Source of the DNA: JAJYKC01 sp963823105
GTDB lineage: Bacteria > Acidobacteriota > Terriglobia > Bryobacterales > Bryobacteraceae
Direction of reading: 5' to 3'
DNA length: 64,000 bases
NCBI GenBank assembly: GCA_963823105.1
Contig: CAWGKC010000017.1
Span: 62,001 to 126,000 of the forward strand
A model generated the notes under the pieces. The model saw nothing but the letters and a program-made list of their open reading frames with translations. It was not told where the DNA came from and ran no database searches. Every line of letters begins with the position of its first letter. The first letter of the stretch is position 1. The position numbers and the translations under genes were made by a program. Shown in pieces: positions 34,151-43,834 of the stretch.

Positions 34151-35616
34151 CGGCGCGGGAGGGCGGCGCGCGGGTGGCGGTGTTCGCCGTCCTCGCGGCG
34201 GCGGTTTTTTCATCGCACGCCGCGTATCTGAGGCTGCCGTATTTCTGGGACGAGTTGGGTCAGTTCGTTCCGGCGGCGCTCGACATCGCGCGGGACGGCG
34301 CGTGGATTCCGCGCTCGACCGTACCTAACTCGCATCCGCCGGCGGTGATGGCCTATCTGGCGGCGGTGTGGACGGTATTCGGATATTCGGTCGCGGCGAC
34401 GCGGGCGGCGATGCTGGTTCTGGCATCGGGGCTGGCGTACACGACGTTTTTGCTGGCGATCCGGCTGTGCCGCGGGACGGCGGGGGCGCCGGCGTTTCTG
34501 GCGGTCTTGTTTTTACTGGCCGATCCTTTGTTTTACACGCAGGGAATGATGGCGCAGCTCGACATGCCGGCGGCGTTGTTTACCGCGATTGCGCTGCTGC
34601 TGTATCTGGACGGGCGATTTGCCGCCGCGGCGGCGGTTTGTGTTTTGCTGGTGCTGACGAAGGAAACGGCGGCTGTGTTGCCGGTTGTCTTCGCGATCGA
34701 CCGTTTCCGGGCGGGAAGATGGCGCGAGGCGGCGTTGTTTTGCGCGCCGTTCGCCGCTCTGGCCGTTTGGTTCAGCGCATTATGGCGGGAGACGGGACAC
34801 TTATTCGGCGATAGCGGATATACGCATTACAACCTGACTTATCCACTGCATCCGGTGCGTATCGCCACCGCCCTGATGCGGCGATTCTACGATTTGTTTA
34901 TCGCCGATTTTCGCTGGATCGGCGCGGTGGCGTTGGGGATCGCCGTGCGCCGGTCGCGAGTGTTCGCCACGCGGGAGTGGCGATTGACGGGCGTCGCGGC
35001 GCTGGCGCAGACGCTGCTGGTGACTCTGTTGGGCGGCGCGGCGCTGGAGCGTTACCTGCTGCCGGTGTTGCCGCTGCTCTACATCGCCTTCGCGGCGGCG
35101 GCGACGGTATTCCGTCCGGCGTGGCGCGCGGCGGGAGCGATGGCGATGGCGGCGGGGCTATTCGCCGGATGGTTTCTGAACCCGCCTTTTCCCTTTCCCT
35201 ACGAGAACAATCTGGCGATGGCGGATTTCGTGCGTCTGCATCAATCGGCGGCGGCGTATCTTGAGTCGAACTTTCCGCGCGGCGTCGTCTATACGGCGTG
35301 GCCGCTGACGGCGGCGCTGCGGCGGCCGGAGTTCGGCTTTGTGACGCACGCGATGCGCACGCGGGAGACGTCCGATCTGCGCGCGTCGACTCTACAGGAG
35401 TTGGCGGGGGAGAACGTGGAGATTCTGGCCGTTTATTCGCGGACGTGGGACCCGCCCTGGGGCGTGTTACGCATTTCCTTGGTGCGCCGGTTTCTCAGTG
35501 CGTATTACGACTACGCTCCGGAGATCGATGGGGAGCAGGTGCGGCGGGTGTTCCATTTGAACAAGGCGGCGCGGTGGGAGCGGCGCGGGCAGTGGATTGA
35601 AATATATGCGCGGTGA
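34147..35616 (+). CDS. Membrane glycosyltransferase, GT39/ArnT-like
   Basis: A 489-residue polytopic membrane protein with about ten helices. The first periplasmic loop has the catalytic-type acidic motif in LPYFWDELGQFVPAALDI, followed by STVPNSHPPAVMAYLAAVW, the pattern of the GT-C fold dolichyl/undecaprenyl-phosphate-sugar mannosyltransferase and ArnT group. The C-terminal 120 residues form a soluble domain (RRPEFGFVTHAMRTRETSDLR). Such enzymes glycosylate lipids, proteins or polymers outside the inner membrane. GTG start is coupled to the DUF3467 stop. Convergent with the kinase gene, 11 bp apart. Confidence 0.78.
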   Translation: MTAREGGARVAVFAVLAAAVFSSHAAYLRLPYFWDELGQFVPAALDIARDGAWIPRSTVPNSHPPAVMAYLAAVWTVFGYSVAATRAAMLVLASGLAYTTFLLAIRLCRGTAGAPAFLAVLFLLADPLFYTQGMMAQLDMPAALFTAIALLLYLDGRFAAAAAVCVLLVLTKETAAVLPVVFAIDRFRAGRWREAALFCAPFAALAVWFSALWRETGHLFGDSGYTHYNLTYPLHPVRIATALMRRFYDLFIADFRWIGAVALGIAVRRSRVFATREWRLTGVAALAQTLLVTLLGGAALERYLLPVLPLLYIAFAAAATVFRPAWRAAGAMAMAAGLFAGWFLNPPFPFPYENNLAMADFVRLHQSAAAYLESNFPRGVVYTAWPLTAALRRPEFGFVTHAMRTRETSDLRASTLQELAGENVEILAVYSRTWDPPWGVLRISLVRRFLSAYYDYAPEIDGEQVRRVFHLNKAARWERRGQWIEIYAR

Positions 35617-35627
35617 GGGGAGTTGGT

Positions 35628-37210
35628 TCAGAAGCTGGGCGTTCCGGCGAGAGCCTCGATCGCTTCGTAGAATTGAGCGGGTTGGAACGGCTTGGCGACG
35701 TAGGCGTCCATGCCGGCGTCGAGGCACTCCTGGCGGTCGCCGGACATGGCGCGCGCAGTCATGGCGAGAATCGGGGTGTGGCGTCCCGTTTCCCGATCGC
35801 GGAGGCGGATGAGGCGCGCGGCTTCGAGACCGTCCATGCCGGGCATTTGAACATCCATGAGAACGAGGTCGAAGTCGCCGGAGGCGTGGAGATCGACGGC
35901 CTCGCGTCCGTTCCAGGCCTGCTTCACGCGGTGGCTGCGGCGTTCGAGAAGGGCGAGCGCGAGCTTCTGATTGACCGGATTGTCCTCCACGAGCAAGACG
36001 GAGAGCGGCCGCCCGCCCGCCAGTGCGCGGGTTACCGGAGACGAGGGCGCGACGCTCAGGGTGGAGGCGGGAGCGAAGCCGACGGTGAAGGAGAACGTGC
36101 TGCCGCGGCCCGGCTCGCTTTGGAGCCAAATGCGGCCACCCATCATCTCGACCAGCTTGCGGCAGATGGCGAGGCCCAGTCCGGTGCCGCCGTACTTGCG
36201 GCTGGTGGATCCATCGGCTTGGTGGAACGCTTGGAAAACGCGATCGTGCAAGCGCTCCGGGATGCCGATGCCGGTGTCGGCGACGTGAAAGGAGAGCGTC
36301 GTTGCCGCATCGCCGGCGGGTTCGAGCCGTACGGAGATATCGATCGACCCTGCCGTGGTGAATTTGAGGGCGTTTCCGGCGAGGTTGGCGAGCACTTGGC
36401 CGAGACGGACGGAGTCGCCGCAGACCATGGGGGGAACGTCGGGAGCGACGGTGGTCGTCATTTCGACACCTTTGGCGCGGGCGGCGGCGCGGAATGTGGC
36501 GACGGCCCGCTCCAGACACCCGGCGGGAGAGAAGTCCTGATGGTGCAAGCTGAAGTGCCCGGCCTCGATCTTCGATATATCGAGGATATCGTTCAGCAGC
36601 CCGAGTAAAGATTCCGCGGAGTGATTGCAGGTTTCGAGGAAACTGCGCTGTTCGCCGCTGAGCGGGGTGGCCAGCACGAGATGAATCATCCCCAGGACGC
36701 CGTTCATGGGCGTGCGGATTTCATGGCTCATGTTGGCGAGAAACTCGCTCTTGTAGCGGCTGGATTCTTCGAGGGCGCGCGTGCGTTCCTCCACCATGCG
36801 TTCCAGTTGTTTCTGCCGGGCGAGGGCGGCGCGGAGACGCCAGCGAAACGAGAAGCGAACTCCGGCCCAAACGAGCGCCACGAGGGCGAAGGAGACGGCG
36901 ATGCGGAACCACCAGGTTTGCCACCAGTCCGGGTCGACGGAGAAGGCGGCCACGACGGGCTGCGCGCTCCAACGTCCTAGGGAATCGCGCGCGACGACCT
37001 CGAATTCGAATCGTCCGGCGGGCAGGTTGGTATAGCGGGCATCGTGTCCGGCGGTGTCGATCCAATCGGATTCGAGACCCCGCAGACGGTAACGAAAGCG
37101 GACGTCCCGTTCGCTGCGATAGGTTAGCGCGGCGAAGGAGAAAACCATATTCCGCCCACCGTTGAAATCGGCGGCACGGCCACGAGCGGCTATTCGGAGG
37201 CGTCCGGGGG
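35628..37210 (-). CDS. Hybrid histidine kinase, C-terminal half (Y_Y_Y, TM, HisKA, HATPase, receiver)
   Basis: Second part of a gene split by one missing base. From PPGRLRIAARGRAADFNGGRN it contains the Y_Y_Y beta-sandwich (LTYRSERDVRFRYRLRGLESDW), one membrane helix (WFRIAVSFALVALVWAGV), a coiled coil, HisKA with phospho-acceptor in SHEIRTPMNG (codon near 36725), HATPase boxes NALKF, DTGIGIP and GTGLGLAI, and a receiver (LLVEDNPVNQKL, phospho-Asp in VLMDVQMPGMDG). The shift lies in a six-C run (minus strand, 37211-37206): adding one C joins it in frame to the upstream half. No separate response regulator or target operon is adjacent. Confidence 0.88.
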
Positions 37211-39244
37211 GAAGGCGATCTCCCGGCTTCCGGCCTGGACGGAAGTAATCGCCACGGGCGGACCTCCGGCGATGTCGCCGGTAGCACGTGGCCGGAAGCG
37301 CGACAGTCCCTTGCTGGTGCCGATCCAGACCGAACCATCGCCGCCGGCGAGAAAGGCCCGGCCATCGCAGTCGTCCCAGATCAAACCATCGGTCTGGCCG
37401 TAGTGACGCCAGCCGGCGCCTGGCTTGAGAACGTTCACGCCGCTGTCGGTCTCCACCCAGATCCATCCCCTCGAATCGGTTCCGACGGTCATGGCGTTGT
37501 CGGAGGAAAGCCCGTTGCTTCGATCAAAATTTGTGATATTGGGCCGCCCTTGAGGCCAACGAATCCGCGCCGCGCCGACGTTAGGGCGGTAGGCGATCCA
37601 GATGTCACCTTCACGCGATTGGGCGATATCGTAGATGGCGTTGTCGCGGAGACCGTCTCTCGTCGTGAGCCTCCTCCAAACGCCACCGGCGCGCCAGGCG
37701 AGACCATAAGTTCCGGCGGCCCAAATAGTTCCGCCCGCGCCAACGTAAACGCGGTCGATCTCTTCGGGACCGGGAGGAGCGCCGGGCAGGAGGATGGGTT
37801 CCGGCTTGGCCCGGTTCGCGCCGGTCATGCGAATGCGGTAGAGAGCCTTGTTGGTGGCGGCGAGCAGCGAGCCATCGTTCTCCCAGGCGAGCGAGTTGAC
37901 GCCCTCGTCGAGAGAATCGATCAATACGTGGACGGCGCCGGTGGCCGGATCGACGCGGTGAATGCCGCCGGGGACGCTTCCCGTCCAGAGCGTGCCGCCG
38001 GGGCCGCGGGCGATGGCGCGGATATCGACGTCGCGCAGAGCGTTCAACCGCCGCCAACGGGAGACACCCGCGGCGCCTTCGGTAAGGCGGTAGAGGCCTT
38101 TAGCCGAGCCGGCCCAAGTCGCGCCGTTGGCGTCGCGCTGAATCGACCATACCGATTGGTTCAAAAGGCCCTCGGAATGACCCCAACCTTCCCATTGGCG
38201 GTATCCGCGCCAACGCGCGAGGCCGGTGCCGGACATGCCGATCCAGAGGGAACCTTCACGATCCTCCATGGCGCTGGCGACACCGTCGCCGTTCAAACCG
38301 CGGTCGCCGTCAATGCGACGCCAGTTATCGCGGGAAATCGCGGGAGCGTGGGAACCGGCCGGAGCGGCGTCCTGAATCCGCATCATCAGCCCGCTGTCGG
38401 CCGGGACGAGTACCGTTCCGGTGGAGTCCATCGAGATGGCGCTATCGACGGAGGAGGTGGCGGAGAAGCCCGGCGCGGGATCGAACCGGCGTTGTCCCGC
38501 GCGCAGGACGTATAACCGTCTGCCATTGCGCGCCCAGATCGCGCCCGCCCGATCGGCGAGCAGCGCGCTCCACGCCTCGGCGGGGAGTCCGTAGTCGCGG
38601 CCATAACGAACGACGGTCCCCTTCTCCTGAACGGTGGCCGCGCCCGGAACGGGCGCGCGCGCGAAATCGTCCAAGCCGGGCGGCCGGTAACCGCAGACTT
38701 CCTGGCCGCACCCGAACCAGACGGTCCCGTCGGGAGCCACCGTGGGACCGGATGCGCCTCCGCCGGGCGTTCCCGGTATCGGATTCAACCGCCAAATTCC
38801 AGCCGGATCTTTCGCCAAGCGGGCGATGCCGAGGTTGGAGGTGACATAAAGCGCGGATTCGGACGGCGCGGAGACAATGTTCGACTCCCCTTCAAAATGC
38901 ATGCCCGGTGGAAGAGCGAGCGGCTGAAAACGGCTCCCGTCGAAGCGGCTTAATCCATTCCGGCTCGCCACCCAAAGGACTCCCTTCGAGGAGCCGGCGA
39001 TTCCGCAGATCCAGGTATCGGCAAGGCCGTCTTTTTCAGAAAACAGATCGAACGATCCTCCGTCATAGCGAAAGAGGCCGTTTTCGGTGCCTACCCAGAT
39101 GAAACCGGCCTGGTCCTGGAAAAGGGAGCGGACGACTTGGTTCGCCAGGCCGTCTTCGAGGCCGTAAGAGCGGAAGTTATAGCGCTGGGCGGTGAGTTGA
39201 ACGGACGCGGCGCAGGCCAACGTCCCTATGAGCACAGTCTTCAT
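37190..39244 (-). CDS. Hybrid histidine kinase, N-terminal half (signal peptide and two-component propeller)
   Basis: Periplasmic sensor part of the same kinase. The ATG at 39244 starts a signal peptide (MKTVLIGTLACAASVQLTAQ), followed by about fourteen short repeats of the two-component regulator propeller type (SLFQDQAGFIWVGTENGLFRYDG, REGDIWIAYRP, DSRGWIWVETDSGVNVL), forming two seven-bladed propellers. Relatives with this layout sense extracellular polysaccharide fragments and act as one-protein two-component systems. The frame ends at 37190 with AFPPDASE and stop, whereas the natural continuation is AFPPGRLRIAARG in the other frame. The full protein would be about 1,200 residues. Ligand unknown. 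Confidence 0.85.
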   Translation of the reverse strand: MKTVLIGTLACAASVQLTAQRYNFRSYGLEDGLANQVVRSLFQDQAGFIWVGTENGLFRYDGGSFDLFSEKDGLADTWICGIAGSSKGVLWVASRNGLSRFDGSRFQPLALPPGMHFEGESNIVSAPSESALYVTSNLGIARLAKDPAGIWRLNPIPGTPGGGASGPTVAPDGTVWFGCGQEVCGYRPPGLDDFARAPVPGAATVQEKGTVVRYGRDYGLPAEAWSALLADRAGAIWARNGRRLYVLRAGQRRFDPAPGFSATSSVDSAISMDSTGTVLVPADSGLMMRIQDAAPAGSHAPAISRDNWRRIDGDRGLNGDGVASAMEDREGSLWIGMSGTGLARWRGYRQWEGWGHSEGLLNQSVWSIQRDANGATWAGSAKGLYRLTEGAAGVSRWRRLNALRDVDIRAIARGPGGTLWTGSVPGGIHRVDPATGAVHVLIDSLDEGVNSLAWENDGSLLAATNKALYRIRMTGANRAKPEPILLPGAPPGPEEIDRVYVGAGGTIWAAGTYGLAWRAGGVWRRLTTRDGLRDNAIYDIAQSREGDIWIAYRPNVGAARIRWPQGRPNITNFDRSNGLSSDNAMTVGTDSRGWIWVETDSGVNVLKPGAGWRHYGQTDGLIWDDCDGRAFLAGGDGSVWIGTSKGLSRFRPRATGDIAGGPPVAITSVQAGSREIAFPPDASE

Positions 39245-39390
39245 CAATACGCGCGAGCGCCACACCACAAAGGAGTTATCGGCAATTCCGGCGATCAATA
39301 TGAGGATGGGACTCATAAGGAGGACTTTCGTTTCGGACATAGGCGGGGAAAATCTCGAACGGAATCGCCAAATGACGCCCGGACGCCCGG

Positions 39391-39419
39391 TTGACAACGG
39401 TTTGCCGCTCCGCTATAGT
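39391..39419 (+). promoter_or_regulatory. Consensus sigma-70 promoter of rpsA
   Basis: TTGACA (39391-39396), exactly 17 bp, TATAGT (39414-39419). Transcription would start near 39426, leaving a leader of about 155 nt before rpsA. Ribosomal protein S1 is autoregulated through its leader in other bacteria, so this length is compatible with translational control; no specific fold was identified. Confidence 0.82.
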
Positions 39420-39579
39420 TCTGAAGTATCGATCTATCAAAGGGTTGTCGGTTGGCTTCGCGTCCCTATTTCCTTCGTTCCATTCGTGTTGTGCGGGCCG
39501 CGCCTCCTTTTCACTCGCCTCGCCGCGCTTGGCCGCCTATTGAAGATCTGGTTTTCACCCGGTATGGGGAGTATCGGTC

Positions 39580-41304
39580 ATGGCCAGCGAATTAGACGAG
39601 CGCAGTCCTGAAATGCCGGCCTCGCTGGAGGAAGCCGAATACGAGCACCTCCTCGAAGACTACAGCCACTTCGCGCCGCCGACGGACGGAGAACTTCTCA
39701 GCGGCCATGTCCTAAAGGTGACCGCCAAGGACGTCATCGTCGACTTCGGATACAAGTCCGAAGGCTTGGTTCCCATCGAACAGTTCCCCCAAGTGGACGG
39801 CAAAGCCGCCGTCCAACCGGGAGACACGATCGACGTCATGATCGACCGTTCCGGCGTCAAGCCGGAAGGCTACGTCCTTCTCTCCCACGAAAAGGCGGCG
39901 CGGCTTCGCGCCTGGGATAATCTCGAAAAAGCGCACGGAGAGGGTCTGGTGCTTTCCGGGCGCGTCGTCGAGCGCACGAAAGGCGGCCTGAACGTCGATG
40001 TCGGCATCCTCGCTTTCATGCCCGCCTCCCAAATCGACGTGCGTCCGCCGCGTCATGTCGATTCGCTGGTGGGCAAAGACATTCCCGTCAAAATTCTCAA
40101 ACTGAACCGTCACCGCGGGAACGTCGTGGTCAGCCGCAAAATGGCGATCGAGGAAGACGTCAACGCCCGCCGCGAAGCCGCGCTGTCGGGCATCGCCGAA
40201 GGGTCCATCGTCACGGGCACGGTGAAGAATCTCACCGAGTACGGCGCCTTCATCGATCTGGGCGGCGTGGACGGGCTCCTGCACGTGAGCGACATGTCGC
40301 ACGGGAGAGTGGGCCACGCATCGGAAATCGTCAACGTGGGCGATGAAGTGACGGCCAAGGTGCTGAAATTCGACCGCTCCTCCGGGCGCATTTCGCTGGG
40401 ACTGAAGCAACTGATCCCCGATCCGTGGTCCAACATCGACGAACGCTACCCCGGCGGCGCGCGGGTGATCGGCCGCGTGGTTAGCGTGACCGACTATGGC
40501 GCTTTCGTCGAACTGGAGCCGGGCGTCGAAGGCCTGATCCATATTTCGGAGATGACCTGGAGCCGCCGCATGAAGCATCCGGGGAAGCTGATGAACGTGG
40601 GCGACCAAGTGGAAGCGGTGGTGCTGGAATTGAAGCCGAAGGAGCGGCGAATTTCGCTCGGCATCAAACAACTCGAAGCCGATCCGTGGACCACGGTGGC
40701 CAGCCGCTACAGCGTCGGTTCGGTTGTCGAAGGGCGGGTGCGGAAGGTCTCCGACTTCGGCGTTTTCATCGAGATTGAAGAAGGCATCGACGGCTTGGTT
40801 CACATCTCGGATCTGTCGTGGACGGCTCGCGTCAAGCACCCTTCGGAGATTTTGAAGAAGGGCCAGATCGCGCAGGCGGTGATCTTGAACATCGACGCGC
40901 CGAACCGCCGCCTTTCGCTGGGCATCAAGCAGTTGCAGCCGGACGCTTGGGAGAGCATGTTTCTGTCTCATCGCACCGGCGACCTGGTACACGGGCGGGT
41001 CTGCCGCGCCGCCGCTTTCGGGGTGTTCGTCGAACTGGCTCCGGGGGTCGAAGCGCTCTGTCACCGCTCGGAGATTCCATTGGCTCCGGGGCGCCGCCCG
41101 GAAGATCCGTTCCTGCCGATCGGTTCGGAGTACGATTTCAAGATCGTCAAGATGAACGAAGGGGAAAAGAAGATCGGACTGAGCCTACGCGCCGTCTCCG
41201 ACGACGAGGAACGGCAGCGGCTGGAGGATTACAAGCGGCAAGCGGCCGCGGCGACGGCCGGAATGGAAGGGATCGTCCATTCGGGCGAAGGAGAGGACGG
41301 CTGA
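39580..41304 (+). CDS. rpsA: 30S ribosomal protein S1
   Basis: A 574-residue protein with six S1 RNA-binding repeats, e.g. GELLSGHVLKVTAKDVIVDFGYKSEGLVPIEQF (repeat 1), GSIVTGTVKNLTEYGAFIDLGGVDGLLHVSDMS (repeat 3), GARVIGRVVSVTDYGAFVELEPGVEGLIHISEMTW (repeat 4). It recruits mRNA to the 30S subunit. Preceded by a consensus promoter and a GGGGAG site. Followed after 67 bp by an HU/IHF gene, a common arrangement in which S1 and a histone-like gene are neighbours. Confidence 0.96.
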   Translation: MASELDERSPEMPASLEEAEYEHLLEDYSHFAPPTDGELLSGHVLKVTAKDVIVDFGYKSEGLVPIEQFPQVDGKAAVQPGDTIDVMIDRSGVKPEGYVLLSHEKAARLRAWDNLEKAHGEGLVLSGRVVERTKGGLNVDVGILAFMPASQIDVRPPRHVDSLVGKDIPVKILKLNRHRGNVVVSRKMAIEEDVNARREAALSGIAEGSIVTGTVKNLTEYGAFIDLGGVDGLLHVSDMSHGRVGHASEIVNVGDEVTAKVLKFDRSSGRISLGLKQLIPDPWSNIDERYPGGARVIGRVVSVTDYGAFVELEPGVEGLIHISEMTWSRRMKHPGKLMNVGDQVEAVVLELKPKERRISLGIKQLEADPWTTVASRYSVGSVVEGRVRKVSDFGVFIEIEEGIDGLVHISDLSWTARVKHPSEILKKGQIAQAVILNIDAPNRRLSLGIKQLQPDAWESMFLSHRTGDLVHGRVCRAAAFGVFVELAPGVEALCHRSEIPLAPGRRPEDPFLPIGSEYDFKIVKMNEGEKKIGLSLRAVSDDEERQRLEDYKRQAAAATAGMEGIVHSGEGEDG

Positions 41305-41371
41305 GGGGCGGGAGCGGAACCCATCCCCTCGTGTGGGCTAAAATCGGGGAACCGAGGAAACGAAAAATATC

Positions 41372-41713
41372 ATGACGAAAGCAGAGTTAATCGAAGAAGT
41401 CTCGCGCGTGGTGGAAATGACGCGAAAGGATTCCGAAGTCATCGTCGAGGCCATCTTCGATAGCATCGTTAAGTCGCTGCGCGGCGGCGACAAGATCGAG
41501 ATCCGCGGATTCGGCAGCTTCCGCACGCGGCAGCGCCAGGCGCGGATCGGCCGCAATCCCAAAACCGGCACGCGCGTCGAAGTGCCCTCGAAGCGAATTC
41601 CGTTCTTCAAACCGAGCAAGGAGCTGAAGGATCTGGTGAACGACTCTCATACGGCCGAATCCGCTTCCGCGGCTCCGGCAGCTCCCTCCGGCGACGCCCC
41701 TCCAACGGTGTAG
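41372..41713 (+). CDS. HU/IHF-family DNA-binding protein
   Basis: A 113-residue histone-like protein. MTKAELIEEVSRVV, then GGDKIEIRGFGSFRTRQRQARIGRNPKTGTRVEVPSKRIPFFKPSKELKDLVN, with the beta-arm tip RNPKTG and proline that intercalates DNA. IHF-like features (GFGSFR) are shared by several HU proteins, so alpha or beta subunit identity is not assigned. A C-terminal Ala/Pro/Ser tail of about 20 residues is an extension beyond the core. Located between rpsA and a HIT gene, 16 bp before the latter. Confidence 0.93.
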   Translation: MTKAELIEEVSRVVEMTRKDSEVIVEAIFDSIVKSLRGGDKIEIRGFGSFRTRQRQARIGRNPKTGTRVEVPSKRIPFFKPSKELKDLVNDSHTAESASAAPAAPSGDAPPTV

Positions 41714-41729
41714 CCCGCCGCGCTCCCTC

Positions 41730-42245
41730 ATGGACCATCTCTGGAGCCCGTGGCGCTATAGGTATATTCACAAGGACCTCCCCGAGGAAGGCTGCATCTT
41801 CTGCCTCCAGCCGGCGACGGAAGACGACAGCGCCCACTACATCGTCTATCGCGGCCAGCGCAACTTCGTCATCCTGAACCTATACCCTTACACCACCGGT
41901 CATCTCATGATCGTGCCTTACCGCCATATCGCGTCGCTCCAGGAGGCGGCGCCGGAGGAGCTGGCCGAAATGGCGGCACTCGCCCGCGAGGCGGAGGGTC
42001 ATCTCACCGCGGCCTATTCTCCGAAGGGATTCAATATCGGCATGAACATCGGCGAAAGCGCCGGAGCGGGCATTGCGGGGCACCTGCACCTGCACGTTCT
42101 TCCGCGCTGGCCGGGCGACGCCAACTTCATCACGGTGATCGGCGAAACGCGGGTAATGCCGGAGACTCTCTCCGATACTTACACCAAGCTGAAAGCGCTA
42201 TGGACGGCACCGGCGCCTCACCCGCCGGGAAGCGCCAACAGGTAA
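41730..42245 (+). CDS. HIT-family nucleotide hydrolase/phosphorylase
   Basis: A 171-residue protein with an N-terminal zinc-type CIFC motif (EEGCIFCLQ), the FVILNLYPYTTGHLMIVPYRH strand and the catalytic histidine triad HLHLHVLPRW near residue 113. The C-I-x-C plus late HxHxH arrangement matches the AP4A phosphorylase-like branch of HIT proteins. It probably cleaves dinucleoside polyphosphates. Its 3' end overlaps the convergent cytochrome b gene by 28 bp. Confidence 0.9.
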   Translation: MDHLWSPWRYRYIHKDLPEEGCIFCLQPATEDDSAHYIVYRGQRNFVILNLYPYTTGHLMIVPYRHIASLQEAAPEELAEMAALAREAEGHLTAAYSPKGFNIGMNIGESAGAGIAGHLHLHVLPRWPGDANFITVIGETRVMPETLSDTYTKLKALWTAPAPHPPGSANR

Positions 42246-43834
42246 GAGACCATGGCGTCCATGTCGGCCGCCGAAAATTTGTATGGCGGCATGATGCTGC
42301 CCGGCGACATCGCCTGAGGCGCGGCGAAGTGCTTCTCGATCCACTCTTTCGGCCTGCGCCTGGCCAATCCGTTCAACGGCGGCCCGACGGGCACACCCAC
42401 TCCGTTCGCCACATGGCAATTCCCGCAGCCGTTCATTTCGTAGATCTGGCCGGCGCGGACGGCGAAGTCCGGCGCATCGGCCATGGCCTCGGAGTCCTCC
42501 GGCGCGGCCTTCGCCAAATAGGCCGCCATGGTATTCATTTGCCGGGTGGTCAACGCCGCGGCGGGCGCCGCGCTTCCCTGCCCCGGATTCTTGAAATGCT
42601 CAATCATCCAGGCCACCGATTTCCGCTCGCCCGTGGCGGGGAGATTGGGACCGACTTTCGGATCGGCGTCGGCCAAGTTGTGGCAACTGGCGCATTGACC
42701 AGCGCGAAAGTATCCGATACTGGCCATCGCGGTGGGCGGAAGGCGATTCCAGCCTCCGGCCTCCGCGTCCCGCGAAAGGACGTCCTTCGGAGTGGTGATC
42801 ACGGCCGCGGCCGTCAACCCGCTCCAACCAATGGCGGCGACGGCCAGTACGCCGATTGCGCCACGCCTCCGGCGGAGGGGGACGGGACCTCCGCGATCGA
42901 GAAACGGCACCAGGAAGAGAGCCAGGACGGCGAGGTTCGGAAGAAAGACGCTTCCGATGGGTTCGAGCGATCCTTTAAAAAACTTCAGCGACTGGAACAG
43001 AAAAAGGAAATACCATTCGGGACGGGGAACGAAAGTAGTGTCGGTGGGGTCGGCGATGCCTTCGAGCGGAAGCCGCGCCCAGACGGCCATTCCAAATAGA
43101 ATCGCGAAGGCGATGAAGACGGCCACGGTGTCTTTGAAGACCTGTTCGGGGAAAAACTTCTTTTTGGGTTTGGTGTCGTCCACCGCGGGCGCAACACCGT
43201 GCCTGCGGACGAGATAGACGTGGAAGACGACCAACAGCAGAGCGAGCGGCGGCAGCACGAGAACATGAACGGCGTAGAAGCGGGCGAAGGTGACCACGCC
43301 TACGCCGTTGGCTGCGCCCATCAGGCGCTGGATATACGGGCCCAGGAGCGGCGCCTGGCCGGCGATCTGCGTCGTCACCACCGTGCCCCAATACGCGCGA
43401 TTGTCCCAGGGGAGCAAGTACCCGGTGAGGCCGAAAGCCATGGTGGCAATCAGCAGAACGACTCCCACCATCCAGGTCGCCTCCCGCGGCTTCTTGTACG
43501 CTCCATAGATGAACACCTGCGCCATGTGCAGCACGGCCATGACGATCATCATGCTGGCGCCCCAATGGTGCAATCCACGAATCATGCGCCCGAAGGCGGC
43601 GTCGTTGACGATAAATTTCAGGCTGCTGTAGGCCTCGCCCGGCGTCGGAGCGTAATTGAAGGCGAGCAGCGTACCGGTGAGAATCTGGATCAGAAACAGG
43701 AACAGGACCACGCTGCCGAAAACCTGATGCCAGCCGCTCGACTCCGGGATGTCTTCGTAGAGGAACGTCTTGACGGCGCCCTCGATCCCGGTGCGGTCTT
43801 CCAGCCACTCCAAGGCGACGCGCAGCCGGTTCAT
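42218..43834 (-). CDS. Cytochrome b fused to a di-haem cytochrome c (bc complex subunit)
   Basis: A 538-residue membrane protein. The cytochrome b part has the four-helix haem core (SGWHQVFGSVVLFLFLIQILTG, GLHHWGASMMIVMAVLHMAQVF, ARFYAVHVLVLPPLALLLVVFHVYLVRRHG) with two His pairs, then the Qo-site PEWYFLFLFQSLKFF and three further helices. After about residue 355 come two cytochrome c domains with haem motifs CASCH and CGNCH. It takes electrons from quinol and passes them through the tethered haems. The ATG at 43834 overlaps the Rieske stop (ATGA). No free cytochrome c1 gene is present. Confidence 0.9.
   Translation of the reverse strand: MNRLRVALEWLEDRTGIEGAVKTFLYEDIPESSGWHQVFGSVVLFLFLIQILTGTLLAFNYAPTPGEAYSSLKFIVNDAAFGRMIRGLHHWGASMMIVMAVLHMAQVFIYGAYKKPREATWMVGVVLLIATMAFGLTGYLLPWDNRAYWGTVVTTQIAGQAPLLGPYIQRLMGAANGVGVVTFARFYAVHVLVLPPLALLLVVFHVYLVRRHGVAPAVDDTKPKKKFFPEQVFKDTVAVFIAFAILFGMAVWARLPLEGIADPTDTTFVPRPEWYFLFLFQSLKFFKGSLEPIGSVFLPNLAVLALFLVPFLDRGGPVPLRRRRGAIGVLAVAAIGWSGLTAAAVITTPKDVLSRDAEAGGWNRLPPTAMASIGYFRAGQCASCHNLADADPKVGPNLPATGERKSVAWMIEHFKNPGQGSAAPAAALTTRQMNTMAAYLAKAAPEDSEAMADAPDFAVRAGQIYEMNGCGNCHVANGVGVPVGPPLNGLARRRPKEWIEKHFAAPQAMSPGSIMPPYKFSAADMDAMVSYLLALPGG

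Noticed and set aside
39712..41064. Minus-strand frame inside rpsA
   Set aside because: Antisense of S1 repeats; the repeated VVGHANHA-like phrases are mirror images of the S1 repeat motifs.
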